DNA from: Acidovorax sp. MR-S7
Lineage (GTDB): Bacteria > Pseudomonadota > Gammaproteobacteria > Burkholderiales > Burkholderiaceae_C
Reading direction: 5' to 3'
Length of the DNA: 64,000 nucleotides
Assembly: GCF_000400995.2 (NCBI RefSeq)
Contig: NZ_DF238999.1
Coordinates: 314,297 to 378,296 of the forward strand
This document shows positions 1 through 12,975 of the stretch, piece after piece. Every line of letters begins with the position of its first letter. The first letter of the stretch is position 1. Under the pieces are notes generated by a model. It was not told where the DNA came from and searched no databases. It saw nothing but the letters and a program-made list of their open reading frames with translations. The position numbers were made by a program, and so were the translations under genes.

Positions 1-1551
1 GAGATGACGCTGCGCGCCAAGGACGGCCGGGCCATCGTGTGCGAGGTGCGCAGCAAGGCCATCGACCCGCAGAACGTGGCCCAGGGCTCGATCTGGATCG
101 CCATGGACATCAGCGAGCGCCTGCGCATCCAGGCCGCGCTGGCGCAGATGCACGGCGACCTGGAGCAGCAGGTGCGCGACCGCACGCGCGAGCTGAGCGA
201 GACGGTGCGCGACCTGCACCGCGAAATCCACGACCGCCAGCAGGACCAGGAGCGCATCTACTGGCTGGCGCACTACGACGCGCTCACCCAGCTGCCCAAC
301 CGCGTGCTGCTGGCCGAGCGCAGCCAGGAGGCCATCCGCCGCGCGCAGGAAAGCTGCAGCCCGCTGGCCGTGATGTTCCTGGACCTGGACAACTTCAAGC
401 ACGTGAACGATTCGCTGGGCCACCGGGTGGGCGACGCGCTGCTGGTGGAGATCGCCAAGCGCCTGCGCGGCATCGTGCGCGAGCGCGACACGGTTTCGCG
501 CCTGGGCGGCGACGAGTTCGTGCTGCTGCTGCCCGGCGCCAACGCCCAGGGCGCGGCCCGCGTGGCGGCCAAGGTGCAGGAGGCGGCACGCCAGCCCTTC
601 CAGATCGCGCACCACGAGCTGTGCGTGGCGCCCTCGATGGGCATCTCGCTGTTCCCCGAGCACGGCAGCGACTTCGAGACACTGATCCAGGCGGCGGACA
701 CGGCCATGTACCGCGCGAAGGCCGACGGGCGCAACGCCTTCCGCTTCTTCACGCCCGAGATGCAGGCCCAGTCCACGCGCGCGCTGCTGCTGGACAACGC
801 CCTGCGCCGCGCGCTGGAGCGCGGGCAGTTCACGCTGCACTACCAGCCTCAGGTGTCCATCGCCACGGGCTCGGTTTGCAGCGTGGAGGCCCTGCTGCGC
901 TGGAACCACCCCGACCTGGGCCAGGTGTCGCCGGGAGAGTTCATCCCCGTGGCCGAGGACAGCGGGCAGATCCTGCAGATCGGCGAATGGGTGCTGCGCA
1001 CCGCACTGGCCCAGCTCACCGCCTGGCACGCGGCGGGCATGCCCTGGTTGACCATGGCGGTCAACCTCTCGGCCGTACAGTTCCGCCAGCCCCAGTTCCT
1101 GGACCTGGTGGACCGCCTGCTGCAGGAATTCTCGGTGCCGCCTCATCTGCTGGAGCTGGAGCTGACCGAGGGCGTGGCGGTGGACGACCCGCATTCGGCC
1201 ATGTCCACCATGGAGCAGCTCCATGCCAAGGGCGTGCGCCTGGCCATGGACGATTTCGGCACGGGCTATTCGTCGTTGAGCCAGCTCAAGCGCTTCCAGC
1301 TCTACAAGCTGAAGATCGACCAGTCCTTCGTGCGCGACCTGGACCACGACGGCAACGACCGCGCCATCGTCAGCGCCATCATCCGCATGGCCCAGGCCCT
1401 GGGCATGCGCACCACGGCCGAAGGGGTGGAGACGGCGGACCAGCTGGCCTACCTGCGCAGCCAGGGCTGCGACGAGGCCCAGGGCTACTACTTCAGCCCG
1501 CCGCTGCCGGCCGCCAACGTGGAGAGCTACCTGCTCCAGCGGCGCGGATGA
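1..1551 (+). CDS. diguanylate cyclase/phosphodiesterase (PAS-GGDEF-EAL), 5' truncated by window edge
   Basis: Membrane- or cytosol-associated enzyme of c-di-GMP turnover. The frame is open to base 1 and the visible protein starts with the tail of a PAS/PAC sensor domain (about residues 1-44), so the true start is upstream. A short coiled coil (about 45-85) leads to a GGDEF domain (about 90-250) with an intact RLGGDEF active site and an RxxD inhibitory site (RERD) five residues before it. The EAL domain follows (about 265-510) with SVEALLRW and the DDFGTGYSSL motif needed for phosphodiesterase activity. Both catalytic halves look competent; which one dominates cannot be read from sequence. GGDEF/EAL family membership is certain; signal and output are unknown. 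Confidence 0.95.
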   Translation, partial: EMTLRAKDGRAIVCEVRSKAIDPQNVAQGSIWIAMDISERLRIQAALAQMHGDLEQQVRDRTRELSETVRDLHREIHDRQQDQERIYWLAHYDALTQLPNRVLLAERSQEAIRRAQESCSPLAVMFLDLDNFKHVNDSLGHRVGDALLVEIAKRLRGIVRERDTVSRLGGDEFVLLLPGANAQGAARVAAKVQEAARQPFQIAHHELCVAPSMGISLFPEHGSDFETLIQAADTAMYRAKADGRNAFRFFTPEMQAQSTRALLLDNALRRALERGQFTLHYQPQVSIATGSVCSVEALLRWNHPDLGQVSPGEFIPVAEDSGQILQIGEWVLRTALAQLTAWHAAGMPWLTMAVNLSAVQFRQPQFLDLVDRLLQEFSVPPHLLELELTEGVAVDDPHSAMSTMEQLHAKGVRLAMDDFGTGYSSLSQLKRFQLYKLKIDQSFVRDLDHDGNDRAIVSAIIRMAQALGMRTTAEGVETADQLAYLRSQGCDEAQGYYFSPPLPAANVESYLLQRRG

Positions 1552-1560
1552 ATCCAAGCC

Positions 1561-1602
1561 AAATCGGCCTCTAGCGCTTATCCAGCAAGCGCAAGCAGCT
1601 CA
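1561..1602 (+). repeat. 42-bp dispersed palindromic element, copy A (intergenic)
   Basis: Best copy of the repeat family described in the findings. Left part AAATCGGCCTCTAGCGCTT, seven bases, then AAGCGCAAGCAGCT. AGCGCTT and AAGCGC form the core stem. It fills the gap between the GGDEF-EAL gene (rightward) and glmM (leftward), so it could act as a bidirectional terminator-like hairpin, although there is no long T run. Confidence 0.8.
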
Positions 1603-1620
1603 CTTTTCAGGAGCGATGCA

Positions 1621-2955
1621 TCAACCGGCTTTTGCCGCGTCGGCCAGGCGCTGAGCACACCGGCTGGCCTGCGCACCATCGCGCGCCTCCACCATGACGC
1701 GCAGCAGCGGCTCGGTGCCGCTGGCGCGCACCAGCACGCGGCCGTGGTCGCCCAGCTCGGCCTCCACGTCGCGGATGGCCTGGGCCAGCACGGGGTTGGC
1801 CTTCCAGTCCTGGCTGGGCGCCAGGCGCACGTTGAGCAGCACCTGCGGGAACAGCGGCACGTCGGCCAGCAGCTCGGCCAGCGTGCGTTCGCTGCGCACG
1901 CAGGCCTGCAGCACCTGCAGCGCGCTCACCAGCCCGTCGCCGGTGGTGTGGCGGTCCAGCGCCAGCAGGTGGCCCGAGCCCTCGCCGCCCAGCAGCCAGC
2001 GCTGGCGCGCCAGCTCCTCCAGCACGTAGCGGTCGCCCACCTTGGCGCGCAGAAACTTCACGCCGCGCCGCACCAGGGCCTGCTCCACGGCCATGTTGGT
2101 CATCAGCGTGCCGACCACGCCGGGCACATGCTCGTCGCGGCCCAGGCGGTCGGAGGCCATGAGGTAGAGCAGTTCGTCGCCGTTGTACAGGCGCCCGGTG
2201 GCGTCCACCATCTGCAGGCGGTCGGCATCGCCGTCCAGCGCGATGCCGTAATCGGCATGGTTGGCCCGCACGGCACGCACCAGCGCCTCGGGGTGCGTGG
2301 CACCCACGCCGTCGTTGATGTTGAAGCCGTCCGGCGCGCAGCCGATGGCGATCACCTCGGCGCCCAGTTCGTGGAACACCTTGGGCGCGATGTGGTAGGC
2401 GGCGCCATGGGCCGCGTCCACCACGATCTTGATGCCGCGCAGCGTGAGATCCGAAGCGAAGGTGCTCTTGCAGAACTCGATGTAGCGGCCTGCGGCGTCG
2501 TCGAGCCGGCGCGCCTTGCCCAGCGCAGCCGAGTCCACCCACGCGGGCGGCTGCGCGAGCATGGCCTCTACCTCCGCCTCCCAGGCATCGGGCAGCTTGG
2601 TGCCCTGGGCGCTGAAGAACTTGATGCCGTTGTCCGGATGGGGGTTGTGGCTGGCGCTGATGACCGCTCCCAGGCTGGCGCGTTGCGCCCGCGTGAGGTA
2701 GGCCACGCCGGGCGTGGGCAGCGGCCCAAGCAGCACCACGTCCACCCCGGCGGAGTTGAAGCCGGACTCCAGTGCGCTCTCCAGCATGTAGCCGGACACC
2801 CGCGTGTCCTTGCCGATCAGCACCGTGGGCCGCTCCTGCGTGCGGCGCAGCACGCGCCCCACCGCATGGCCCAGGCGCAGCACGAAGTCGGGCGTGATGG
2901 GAGGCTGTCCCACCGTGCCGCGGATGCCGTCGGTGCCGAAGTAGGTGCGTGTCAT
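1621..2955 (-). CDS. glmM: phosphoglucosamine mutase
   Basis: Converts glucosamine-6-phosphate to glucosamine-1-phosphate, the step feeding UDP-GlcNAc for peptidoglycan and LPS. The 444-residue protein opens with YFGTDGIRG and has the catalytic phosphoserine loop [12 protein letters not shown] with Ser102, the same number as in E. coli GlmM. Metal-binding DGDADR and the C-terminal [12 protein letters not shown] phosphate-binding loop are present. I chose the ATG at 2955, not the longer frame, because it is preceded by a GGAG ribosome site and overlaps the folP stop in an ATGA, which indicates translational coupling. Order ftsH-folP-glmM is the usual one in proteobacteria. Confidence 0.97.
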   Translation of the reverse strand: MTRTYFGTDGIRGTVGQPPITPDFVLRLGHAVGRVLRRTQERPTVLIGKDTRVSGYMLESALESGFNSAGVDVVLLGPLPTPGVAYLTRAQRASLGAVISASHNPHPDNGIKFFSAQGTKLPDAWEAEVEAMLAQPPAWVDSAALGKARRLDDAAGRYIEFCKSTFASDLTLRGIKIVVDAAHGAAYHIAPKVFHELGAEVIAIGCAPDGFNINDGVGATHPEALVRAVRANHADYGIALDGDADRLQMVDATGRLYNGDELLYLMASDRLGRDEHVPGVVGTLMTNMAVEQALVRRGVKFLRAKVGDRYVLEELARQRWLLGGEGSGHLLALDRHTTGDGLVSALQVLQACVRSERTLAELLADVPLFPQVLLNVRLAPSQDWKANPVLAQAIRDVEAELGDHGRVLVRASGTEPLLRVMVEARDGAQASRCAQRLADAAKAG

Positions 2956-3812
2956 GGGAGGGCTCCTCGTGTCGTTGTCGTAGGTTCTTCTTGCTGCATG
3001 GCGCGCCACACCGCCAGCGCGGCCACGGTGGCGCGCACGTCGTGCACGCGCACGATGCGCGCGCCCCGCTCCACCGCCAGCACGGCGGCGGCGATGCTGG
3101 GCACGAGGCGCTCCTCGACCGGAAGGCCGGTGACCGCGCCGAGCGACGACTTGCGCGACCAGCCGGCCAGCAGCGGGTAGCCCAGGTCCAGCAGCTCGCG
3201 CTGGCGGGCGAGCAGTGCGAAATTCTGCGCCACCGTCTTGCCGAAGCCGATGCCGCCGTCCAGCACGATGCGGGCCTTATCGACCCCTAGCGCTTGCAGG
3301 GACTGCGCGGACAGCTCCAGAAACGATAGCACCTGAGGCACCACGTCGCCTTCCATGGGTGCCGCCTGCATGGTCTGCGGGTCGCGGTGCATGTGCATGA
3401 GGCACACCCCGCAGGCGGAGTGGCGCGCCACCGCCTCGGCCGCGCCCGGCTGGCGCAGGGCCCAGATGTCGTTCACGATGTCGGCACCCAGGTCCAGCGC
3501 GGCCTGCATCACCTCGGGCTTGTAGGTATCGACCGATACGGGCACGCCGAGCCGCACGGCGCCGGCGACCACCGGCAGCACGCGGGCCAGCTCCTCCTGC
3601 AGAGGCACGGCCGGGCTGCCGGGGCGCGTGGACTCGCCGCCGATGTCCAGGATGTCGGCGCCCTCTTCCAGTAGCTGCTCGCAGTGCCGCAGCGCCGCCG
3701 CCGCGCCGGCATGCTGCCCGCCGTCGGAAAAGGAGTCGGGGGTGGCGTTGACGATGCCCATGACCTGCGGGCGCGCCAGGTCCACGGCGAAGCGGGAGGT
3801 CTGCCAGAGCAT
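2952..3812 (-). CDS. folP: dihydropteroate synthase
   Basis: Condenses p-aminobenzoate with dihydropterin pyrophosphate in folate synthesis; the sulfonamide target. The 286-residue TIM barrel shows the family motifs in order: [25 protein letters not shown], a MHMHRDP loop, DGGIGFGK and the GWSRKS signature near the C-terminus. The start at 3812 gives MLWQTSRF and the normal family length; longer in-frame extensions run through the terminator hairpin behind ftsH and are rejected. It overlaps glmM by 4 bases (ATGA). Confidence 0.97.
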   Translation of the reverse strand: MLWQTSRFAVDLARPQVMGIVNATPDSFSDGGQHAGAAAALRHCEQLLEEGADILDIGGESTRPGSPAVPLQEELARVLPVVAGAVRLGVPVSVDTYKPEVMQAALDLGADIVNDIWALRQPGAAEAVARHSACGVCLMHMHRDPQTMQAAPMEGDVVPQVLSFLELSAQSLQALGVDKARIVLDGGIGFGKTVAQNFALLARQRELLDLGYPLLAGWSRKSSLGAVTGLPVEERLVPSIAAAVLAVERGARIVRVHDVRATVAALAVWRAMQQEEPTTTTRGALP

Positions 3813-3834
3813 GGTCGTCGGAAAAGGAGGAAAG

Positions 3835-3858
3835 AAAAACGGGGCGCAGGCCCCGTTT
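3835..3858 (-). terminator. hairpin between ftsH and folP
   Basis: Nine-base stem AAACGGGGC / GCCCCGTTT (3837-3845 with 3850-3858) and loop GCAG; the A-rich 5' side reads as a T run on the minus strand. It lies 19 bases after the ftsH stop and before the folP ribosome site, so it probably attenuates read-through from ftsH into folP-glmM. Confidence 0.7.
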
Positions 3859-3877
3859 CCATGGTGCTGGCGGCGAA

Positions 3878-5797
3878 TCAGGCCGCCGAAGGCGCGGGAT
3901 CGGGCTTCACGGCAGGCGTGCCGCCGCTCGTCCCGTCGCCGCCAGAGGGCGGCGTACGCGGCGTCCAGTCCTTCGGAGGACGGGGCTCGCGGCCGGCCAT
4001 GATGTCGTCGAGCTGCTCGGCATCGATGGTTTCCCACTCCAGCATGGCCTTGGCCATGGCGTGCATCTTGTCCTGGTTGTCCTCGATGAGCTTGCGCGCC
4101 AGTGCGTACTGCTCGTCGATGATGCGGCGCACCTCGTCGTCCACCTTCTGCATGGTCTGCTCGCTCATGTTGGTGGTCTTGGTGACCGAGCGGCCCAGGA
4201 ACACCTCGCCCTCGTTCTCGGCATAGACCATGGGGCCCAGGGCCTCGCTCATGCCGTACTTCATGACCATGTCGCGCGCCAGGTTGGTGGCGCGCTCGAA
4301 GTCGTTGGAAGCGCCCGTGGTCATCTGGTGCATGAACACTTCCTCGGCGATGCGGCCGCCGAAGAGCATGGCGATCTGGTTGAGCATGTACTCCTTGTCG
4401 TAGGAGTAGCGATCCTTCTCGGGCAGGCTCATGGTCACGCCCAGCGCACGGCCGCGCGGGATGATGGTGACCTTGTGCACCGGGTCGCATTTGGGCAGCA
4501 GCTTGCCGATCAGCGCGTGGCCCGCCTCGTGGTAGGCCGTATTGCGGCGTTCCTCCTCGGGCATGACCATGGTCTTGCGCTCGGGGCCCATGATGATCTT
4601 GTCCTTGGCCTTCTCGAAGTCCTGCATCTCCACGGTGCGCGCATTGCGGCGCGCGGCCATCAGCGCTGCCTCGTTGCAGAGGTTGGCGAGGTCGGCCCCC
4701 GACATGCCCGGCGTGCCGCGCGCGATGATGCCGGGGTTCACGTCCTGGCCCACGGGAATCTTGCGCATGTGCACGCCCAGGATCTGTTCGCGGCCACGGA
4801 TGTCGGGCAGCGTCACGTAGACCTGGCGGTCGAAGCGGCCGGGACGCAGCAGGGCCGCGTCGAGGATGTCGGGCCGGTTGGTCGCAGCCACGACGATCAC
4901 GCCGAGGTTGGTCTCGAAGCCGTCCATCTCCACGAGCATCTGGTTCAGCGTCTGCTCGCGCTCGTCGTTGCCGCCGCCCAGGCCCGCGCCGCGCTGGCGG
5001 CCCACGGCATCGATTTCATCGATGAAGATGATGCAGGGGGCGTTCTTCTTGGCGTTCTCGAACATGTCGCGCACGCGGGCCGCGCCCACGCCGACGAACA
5101 TTTCCACGAAATCGGAGCCGGAGATCGAGAAGAACGGCACCTTGGCCTCGCCCGCGATGGACTTGGCCAGCAACGTCTTGCCGGTACCCGGAGGGCCGAC
5201 CAGCAGCAGGCCGCGCGGAATGCGGCCGCCGAGCTTCTGGAATTTCTGCGGGTCCTTCAGGAAATCGACGACTTCCTTCACCTCTTCCTTGGCCTCGTCG
5301 CAGCCCGCGACGTCGGCGAAGGTGACGGTGTTGTTGTTCTCGTCGAGCATGCGCGCCTTGGACTTGCCGAAGCTGAATGCGCCGCCCTTGCCGCCGCCCT
5401 GCATCTGGCGCATGAAGTAGACCCACACGCCGATCAGGAGCAGCATCGGGCCCCAGCTCACGAGCAAGGTCATGAGCAGCGAGCCTTCCTCGCGCGGCTT
5501 GACGTCGAACTTGACGTTGTTGTTGATCAGGTCGCCCACGAGGCCGCGGTCCAGGTAGGTGGCCGTGGTGCGGATCTTGCGATCGTCGTTGGTCGTGGCG
5601 ACGATCTCGGTGCCGCCCTGGCCTTCCTGAATGGTGGCGCTCTTGATGCGGTTGCTGCGCACTTCTTCCAGGAATTCCGAATAGCCCACGGCTCCGGCGC
5701 CCGCAGTGGCACGGGTGTCGAACTGTTTGAACACCGTGAACAGTACCATGGCGATGACCAGCCAGACGGCGACTTTTGAAAACCACTGATTGTTCAA
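3878..5797 (-). CDS. ftsH: ATP-dependent zinc metalloprotease FtsH
   Basis: Inner-membrane AAA+ protease that degrades unassembled membrane proteins and regulators such as LpxC. The 639-residue protein has two transmembrane segments (about 8-25 and 110-128) flanking a periplasmic domain, a Walker A GPPGTGKT at 201-208, Walker B IIFIDEID, the second region of homology near 305-325, and the zinc site HEAGH at 423-427. The C-terminus ends in a Pro/Gly-rich tail. It follows rlmE on the same strand, the widespread rlmE-ftsH pairing. Confidence 0.98.
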   Translation of the reverse strand: MNNQWFSKVAVWLVIAMVLFTVFKQFDTRATAGAGAVGYSEFLEEVRSNRIKSATIQEGQGGTEIVATTNDDRKIRTTATYLDRGLVGDLINNNVKFDVKPREEGSLLMTLLVSWGPMLLLIGVWVYFMRQMQGGGKGGAFSFGKSKARMLDENNNTVTFADVAGCDEAKEEVKEVVDFLKDPQKFQKLGGRIPRGLLLVGPPGTGKTLLAKSIAGEAKVPFFSISGSDFVEMFVGVGAARVRDMFENAKKNAPCIIFIDEIDAVGRQRGAGLGGGNDEREQTLNQMLVEMDGFETNLGVIVVAATNRPDILDAALLRPGRFDRQVYVTLPDIRGREQILGVHMRKIPVGQDVNPGIIARGTPGMSGADLANLCNEAALMAARRNARTVEMQDFEKAKDKIIMGPERKTMVMPEEERRNTAYHEAGHALIGKLLPKCDPVHKVTIIPRGRALGVTMSLPEKDRYSYDKEYMLNQIAMLFGGRIAEEVFMHQMTTGASNDFERATNLARDMVMKYGMSEALGPMVYAENEGEVFLGRSVTKTTNMSEQTMQKVDDEVRRIIDEQYALARKLIEDNQDKMHAMAKAMLEWETIDAEQLDDIMAGREPRPPKDWTPRTPPSGGDGTSGGTPAVKPDPAPSAA

Positions 5798-5927
5798 GCG
5801 GAACTCCAGATTTCAGAAACGGATGGACAGCCACGACAGTGTCACGGCGGCGTCCTAGGGCATTTGGGGCGCATTTTAGGCTTTTCAATCCGGCAGGCCC
5901 TGCGATTAACCCCGCCCCGGGCCATGG

Positions 5928-6590
5928 TCAGGCGGGGTGCTTGAGGCCGATGCCCACCAGGAAGGTTTCGGAGGACTTGTCGCGCGACGCCTTGGGCTTG
6001 ACGGGCTTGACCACGCGGAAGGTCTCCTTGAAGAGCTGCACCAGCTGCGTATAGCCGCTGCCGTGGAACAGCTTCACGACCAGCGCCCCCTCGGGCTTGA
6101 GGTGGTGCACGGCGAAATCCACGGCCAGCTCGATCAGGTGCGCGATGCGCACCGCGTCCACCGACTCCACGCCCGAGAGGTTGGGCGCCATGTCGGACAC
6201 CACCACATCCACCGCGCGGCCCTGCACCGCCTCCTGCAGGCGCGCGAGCACCTCCTCTTCGCGGAAGTCGCCCTGCAGGAAGGTCACGCCTTCGATGGGC
6301 TCCATGGGCAGGATGTCCAGCGCGATGATGGCTCCGTCGAGCCTTCCCGCGGCCGCACCGCCCGGCGCGAGGCGGCGGCGCACGTACTGGCTCCAGGCGC
6401 CGGGGCTGCTGCCCAGGTCCACCACCACGTGGCCGGGCCGGATGAGGCCGAACTGCTCGTCGATCTCCTTGAGCTTGTAGGCGGCGCGCGCGCGGTAGCC
6501 GTCCTTCTGCGCGGCTTTCACGTAAGGATCGTTGACGTGGTCGTTGAGCCACGCCTTGTTCACTTTTTTGCTTTTCGTCTGGGCTTTCAT
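5928..6590 (-). CDS. rlmE: 23S rRNA (uridine-2'-O)-methyltransferase
   Basis: FtsJ/RrmJ family: methylates the 2'-OH of U2552 in the 23S A-loop during late 50S assembly. The 220-residue protein begins [15 protein letters not shown], has the SAM-binding [14 protein letters not shown] motif, and carries [11 protein letters not shown] and the KLFHGSGY stretch with residues of the K-D-K-E catalytic set. The ATG at 6590 is chosen because the longer frame runs into the divergent yhbY gene. Only 21 bases separate it from yhbY, so the two share a divergent promoter region. Confidence 0.96.
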   Translation of the reverse strand: MKAQTKSKKVNKAWLNDHVNDPYVKAAQKDGYRARAAYKLKEIDEQFGLIRPGHVVVDLGSSPGAWSQYVRRRLAPGGAAAGRLDGAIIALDILPMEPIEGVTFLQGDFREEEVLARLQEAVQGRAVDVVVSDMAPNLSGVESVDAVRIAHLIELAVDFAVHHLKPEGALVVKLFHGSGYTQLVQLFKETFRVVKPVKPKASRDKSSETFLVGIGLKHPA

Positions 6591-6611
6591 GTGATTGAGA
6601 TAATACGGCCC

Positions 6612-7085
6612 ATGCCCCAAATCCAACTGACGCCCGCCGAGCGCCGCGCACACCGCGCCGACGCCCACCACCTCGATCCCGTGGTCCTGATCGGCGGCGA
6701 CGGCCTCACGCCCGCCGTGCAAAAGGAAATCGATGCAGCCCTGAACGCCCACGGCCTCATCAAGGTACGCGTGTTCGGCGACGACCGCGCGGCGCGCGAG
6801 GCCATGTACCAGAAGCTGGCCGACGACCTGAACGCCGCGCCCGTCCAGCACATCGGCAAGCTGCTCGTGCTCTGGCGCCCGATCCCGGCCAAGGAAAAGG
6901 CCGTCGATGAGGACCGCATGCCCGGTCCACGCGACGTGAAGGTGCTCAAGTTCAGCAAGCGCGCCGGCCAGAAGCCCGAGGTGAAGCAGCTGCGCGTGCT
7001 CGGCAACCAGCGCCTCACGGCGGGCGGCCAGATCAAGCGCGCCAAGCCCAAGCAGAAATCGGTGAAGAAGCGCCAGGCGGACTGA
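6612..7085 (+). CDS. yhbY: YhbY/CRM-domain RNA-binding protein
   Basis: Small ribosome-assembly factor that binds pre-50S particles. The N-terminal 95 residues form the CRM domain: [16 protein letters not shown], then the glycine loop VLIGGDG and the basic helix [17 protein letters not shown]; the last 60 residues are Lys/Arg-rich and likely bind RNA non-specifically. Divergent from rlmE, which modifies the same subunit. The stop is one base before the start of the next gene. Confidence 0.9.
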   Translation: MPQIQLTPAERRAHRADAHHLDPVVLIGGDGLTPAVQKEIDAALNAHGLIKVRVFGDDRAAREAMYQKLADDLNAAPVQHIGKLLVLWRPIPAKEKAVDEDRMPGPRDVKVLKFSKRAGQKPEVKQLRVLGNQRLTAGGQIKRAKPKQKSVKKRQAD

Positions 7086-7086
7086 C

Positions 7087-7839
7087 ATGCCTGCGCCTCA
7101 GCGCCACGTGCTCTGCATGAAGTGGGGCACCAAGTACGGCCCGGAGTACGTCAACCGCCTCTACGCCATGGTGCGCCGCCACCTGAGCGGCGAGTTCAAC
7201 TTCGTCTGCCTGACCGACGACGGCACCGGCATCCGCCCCGAGGTGCAGTGCCTGCCCATTCCGCCGCTGAACCTGCACCTCAAGCCGGGCCAGCGCGACG
7301 GCGCGTGGAAGAAGCTCACCACCTTCGAGGCCGACCTGCACGGCCTGCGCGGCACCGCGCTGTTCCTGGACGTGGACGTGGTGGTCGTCGGCTCGCTCGA
7401 CGCATTCTTCGAGCAGCCGGGCGAGTTCCTCATCATCCACGACTACCCGCGCTTCTGGCGCTTCGGCCAGCGGATCACGGGCAACTCGTCGGTCTACCGA
7501 TTCAAACTGGGTGCGCATGCCGACGTGCTCGCATACTTCCGCGAGCACATGGACGAGGTGCAGGCGAACTACCGCAACGAGCAGACGTTCCTCTCGAAAT
7601 TCCTGCACCGGCAGGGCAAGCTCTCGTACTGGCCCGAGGGCTGGTGCCCGAGCTTCAAGTACCACGGCATCCCGGCATGGCCCGCCAACTACTGGCGCGA
7701 GCCTTTCGTGCCCGCCGGCGCGCGCATCATGATCTTCCACGGCGAATGCAACCCGCCCGATGCGTTGGCGGGGCGGCGCAACAAGCGCATGGGGTTCATC
7801 AAGCCGGCGAGCTGGGTCGCCCGGCACTGGCGTGAGTGA
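7087..7839 (+). CDS. glycosyltransferase-like protein
   Basis: Probable cytosolic GT-A fold glycosyltransferase of 250 residues. Near residue 95 it has [11 protein letters not shown], a hydrophobic strand ending in a D-x-D motif typical of metal-dependent nucleotide-sugar transferases, and it is rich in aromatic residues. It starts one base after the yhbY stop, so is probably cotranscribed and coupled, and converges on the Kdo hydroxylase gene with 12 bases between stops. An LPS-core role would suit that neighbour, but donor and acceptor cannot be told. Confidence 0.7.
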   Translation: MPAPQRHVLCMKWGTKYGPEYVNRLYAMVRRHLSGEFNFVCLTDDGTGIRPEVQCLPIPPLNLHLKPGQRDGAWKKLTTFEADLHGLRGTALFLDVDVVVVGSLDAFFEQPGEFLIIHDYPRFWRFGQRITGNSSVYRFKLGAHADVLAYFREHMDEVQANYRNEQTFLSKFLHRQGKLSYWPEGWCPSFKYHGIPAWPANYWREPFVPAGARIMIFHGECNPPDALAGRRNKRMGFIKPASWVARHWRE

Positions 7840-7851
7840 TGGTGCAAGCGA

Positions 7852-8721
7852 TCAGACCAACTGCCTGCCTGTCAGCCGCGTGAGGATGGCCAGCGGGCTC
7901 GCCTCCTTGTCGTAGGCGTGGTCGGCGGGCAGATGCAGCGTCTGCTCCAGCATGTACTGGCCCGACATGACCGCGTGCGTGGCCTGGTCCGAGAAGCACA
8001 CCCACACCGATCCGGCAGGGAACGGCACCGTTTCCTGCGGGCTGCTCTGCTGGTACGCCATGTCGCGCTTCATGCCGTCGTGCAGCTGCAGCATCAGGTG
8101 GTCGTATTCGCTGCGGAAAGACTTGGTCACGTGCCGCGCCTGCAGCACCTTGGCCTGCCATGCGGAATACGGCTTGGCCTTGGGCAGGAACGTGCGCGCC
8201 ACCGTCTCGAAGGGCTCGCCCACGCGCCACACGCGCGGCACGCCATCGGAATTGACGTTGGCGAACACGCGCAGGATGCGCTCGCCGTAGTTGGGGCGCG
8301 AGGGGAAAGCGTCCACGTGCAGGCGCCGGTCGTCGGCGCGCCAGGACTGCTGGCGGCTTTCCACCTGCATGGGACGGTAGCTGGTCGGCGCCATGCGCAG
8401 CGCGGAGGTGTAGTGGGGCAGCAGCGCATCGACCAGGCCCAGCGCCTGCTGGCGGAAGCGCCCGATCATGCCCGCCAGCAGGGCCTGCGTGGCGGCGTCG
8501 CCCGCGGCGCCCTTGAGGCTGCCGTCGACGTTCAGGCTGATGTTGCGCGCGCCGGGGTCGCGTACGTCGGGACGCAGCAGCGGGCGCTCCTCGGGCTGCA
8601 GTTCGAAGCCCAGGCTTGGAAAGAACAGCACCTTGCCGGCCTCCAGCGCCGCGCGCCAGGCGTCATTGCCCTGCACGGCCTGCCAGTCGCTGCCCTCGAT
8701 ACGGATGACCTGGGATTCCAT
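7852..8721 (-). CDS. kdoO: Kdo hydroxylase-type 2-oxoglutarate/Fe(II) dioxygenase
   Basis: The 289-residue protein resembles the 3-deoxy-D-manno-octulosonic acid 3-hydroxylases of Burkholderia and Yersinia, which turn Kdo into Ko in the LPS inner core. It starts MESQVIRIEG and has the LLRPDVRDPGARNISL segment typical of the family, an HVDAFPSRP motif supplying the H-x-D iron ligands and a later SDQATHAVMSGQ histidine. The start at 8721 lies two bases after the DUF4149 stop, so it is the end of the greA-DUF4149-kdoO run. Family call is good; activity on Kdo is by homology. Confidence 0.82.
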   Translation of the reverse strand: MESQVIRIEGSDWQAVQGNDAWRAALEAGKVLFFPSLGFELQPEERPLLRPDVRDPGARNISLNVDGSLKGAAGDAATQALLAGMIGRFRQQALGLVDALLPHYTSALRMAPTSYRPMQVESRQQSWRADDRRLHVDAFPSRPNYGERILRVFANVNSDGVPRVWRVGEPFETVARTFLPKAKPYSAWQAKVLQARHVTKSFRSEYDHLMLQLHDGMKRDMAYQQSSPQETVPFPAGSVWVCFSDQATHAVMSGQYMLEQTLHLPADHAYDKEASPLAILTRLTGRQLV

Positions 8722-8723
8722 GG

Positions 8724-9137
8724 CTAACTCCCTTGCTTCGCTGTCTTCCACAACGTGATGCCCGCGCACAGCCACTGGACGAAATACATGCCGCTGCCCA
8801 CGCCGTGCCACAGCCGCAGATTCTCGCGCGCCACGATGCGCGGCGCCACGCCGTACTGCACCAGCAGGGCCAGCAGCAGGCCGAGGATCACAAAAACCAT
8901 AGCTGCTTGCGCCCATTGTTCGGGATTTTCGGCATGTTTTCGCTTGGAAATCACCAGCAGACAAGCGCAAGCCGCTATCGAAATATAAGTCTGCGCCGCG
9001 AACAGCTTGGCCGCCATGTTGCCCGCCATGGCCGGCGTGGGCAGGTGCGCGAACAGCAGCGGCACGGCCACGAAGCCGATGGCCGACAGGCTGCCCCACC
9101 AGAGGGCGGCGGCCAGCACGGGCAGGCGTTCGTACAT
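8724..9137 (-). CDS. DUF4149 inner-membrane protein
   Basis: Small protein of 137 residues with four hydrophobic segments, starting MYERLPVLAAALWWGSL, typical of DUF4149. Function unknown. It sits between greA (2-base gap) and the Kdo hydroxylase (2-base gap). Residues about 54-80 (ISIAACACLLVIS through AQAAM) are encoded by two inverted copies of the 42-bp repeat at 8899-8978, which is odd for a membrane segment and suggests the repeat inserted in frame or was kept as coding DNA. Confidence 0.75.
   Translation of the reverse strand: MYERLPVLAAALWWGSLSAIGFVAVPLLFAHLPTPAMAGNMAAKLFAAQTYISIAACACLLVISKRKHAENPEQWAQAAMVFVILGLLLALLVQYGVAPRIVARENLRLWHGVGSGMYFVQWLCAGITLWKTAKQGS
8899..8978. repeat. 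inverted pair of 42-bp elements inside the DUF4149 gene (copies B1, B2)
   Basis: B1 (8899-8940) begins ATAGCTGCTTGCGC; B2 (8937-8978) ends AAGCGCAAGCCGCTAT, so the outer ends are inverted repeats and the two units share four T bases in the middle. The inner halves have diverged. The whole 80 bases stay in frame with the DUF4149 protein on the minus strand. Confidence 0.6.
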
Positions 9138-9139
9138 GG

Positions 9140-9616
9140 TCAGATGTAGCTGACGGCCACCACCTCGTAGCGGCGCACGCCGCCCGGGGCCTGCACTTCG
9201 GCGGTGTCGCCCTCTTCCTTGCCGATGAGCGCGCGGGCGATGGGGCTGGAGACGTTGATGAGGCCCAGCTTCAGGTCGGCCTCGTCCTCGCCGACGATCT
9301 GGTACTTCACCGTGTCGCCGCTGTCCTCGTCCTCCAGTTCCACGGTGGCGCCGAAGACCACGCGGCCGCCCGCGTCGAGCGCCGAGGGGTCGATGATCTG
9401 CGCGGCGGAGAGCTTGCCCTCCACCTCCTGGATGCGGCCCTCGATGAAGCCCTGGCGGTCCTTGGCGGCCTCGTACTCGGCGTTCTCGCTCAAATCGCCC
9501 TGGGCACGCGCCTCGGCGATGGCGTTGATCACCGCGGGCCGGTCGACGGTCTTGAGGCGGTGCAGCTCTTCCTTGAGCTTCTCGGCGCCGCGCTTGGTGA
9601 TGGGAATGGTGGCCAT
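9140..9616 (-). CDS. greA: transcription elongation factor GreA
   Basis: Stimulates RNA polymerase to cleave backtracked transcripts. The 158-residue length matches the family: N-terminal coiled coil with [18 protein letters not shown] and the finger-tip acidic region [16 protein letters not shown], then an FKBP-like domain with [14 protein letters not shown]. Leftward downstream of carB, separated by a hairpin; heads a short run with DUF4149 and the Kdo hydroxylase. Confidence 0.97.
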   Translation of the reverse strand: MATIPITKRGAEKLKEELHRLKTVDRPAVINAIAEARAQGDLSENAEYEAAKDRQGFIEGRIQEVEGKLSAAQIIDPSALDAGGRVVFGATVELEDEDSGDTVKYQIVGEDEADLKLGLINVSSPIARALIGKEEGDTAEVQAPGGVRRYEVVAVSYI

Positions 9617-9639
9617 GGGAAAAAGTCTCCGTGAAAAGG

Positions 9640-9671
9640 GAAACCGCCGCGCGTTGCCGGGCGGCGGTTTC
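9640..9671 (-). terminator. hairpin between carB and greA
   Basis: Perfect 11-base inverted repeat GAAACCGCCGC / GCGGCGGTTTC (9640-9650 with 9661-9671) 50 bases past the carB stop. On the minus strand it is followed by CCTTTTC, so the T run is short. Probable end of the carAB transcript, possibly leaky. Confidence 0.6.
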
Positions 9672-9721
9672 AGTTCAGCGCTTGATTATGCCGCGTGCGG
9701 CGGCAAGATCAAGCCAGGCCG

Positions 9722-12964
<3,243 letters not shown>

Positions 12965-12975
12965 GGTGTATCGGT

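Noticed and set aside
3285..3345. CTAGCGCTTG and GATAGC within folP resembling the element
   Set aside because: The codons belong to conserved folP sequence and the two parts are not at the right distance.
4061..5779. 572-residue frame opposite ftsH
   Set aside because: Composition is that of a reverse-strand shadow; no motifs.
5880..5940. Inverted repeat CCCCGCC/GGCGGGG after rlmE as a terminator
   Set aside because: Includes the rlmE stop codon, large loop and no T run; not strong enough to call.
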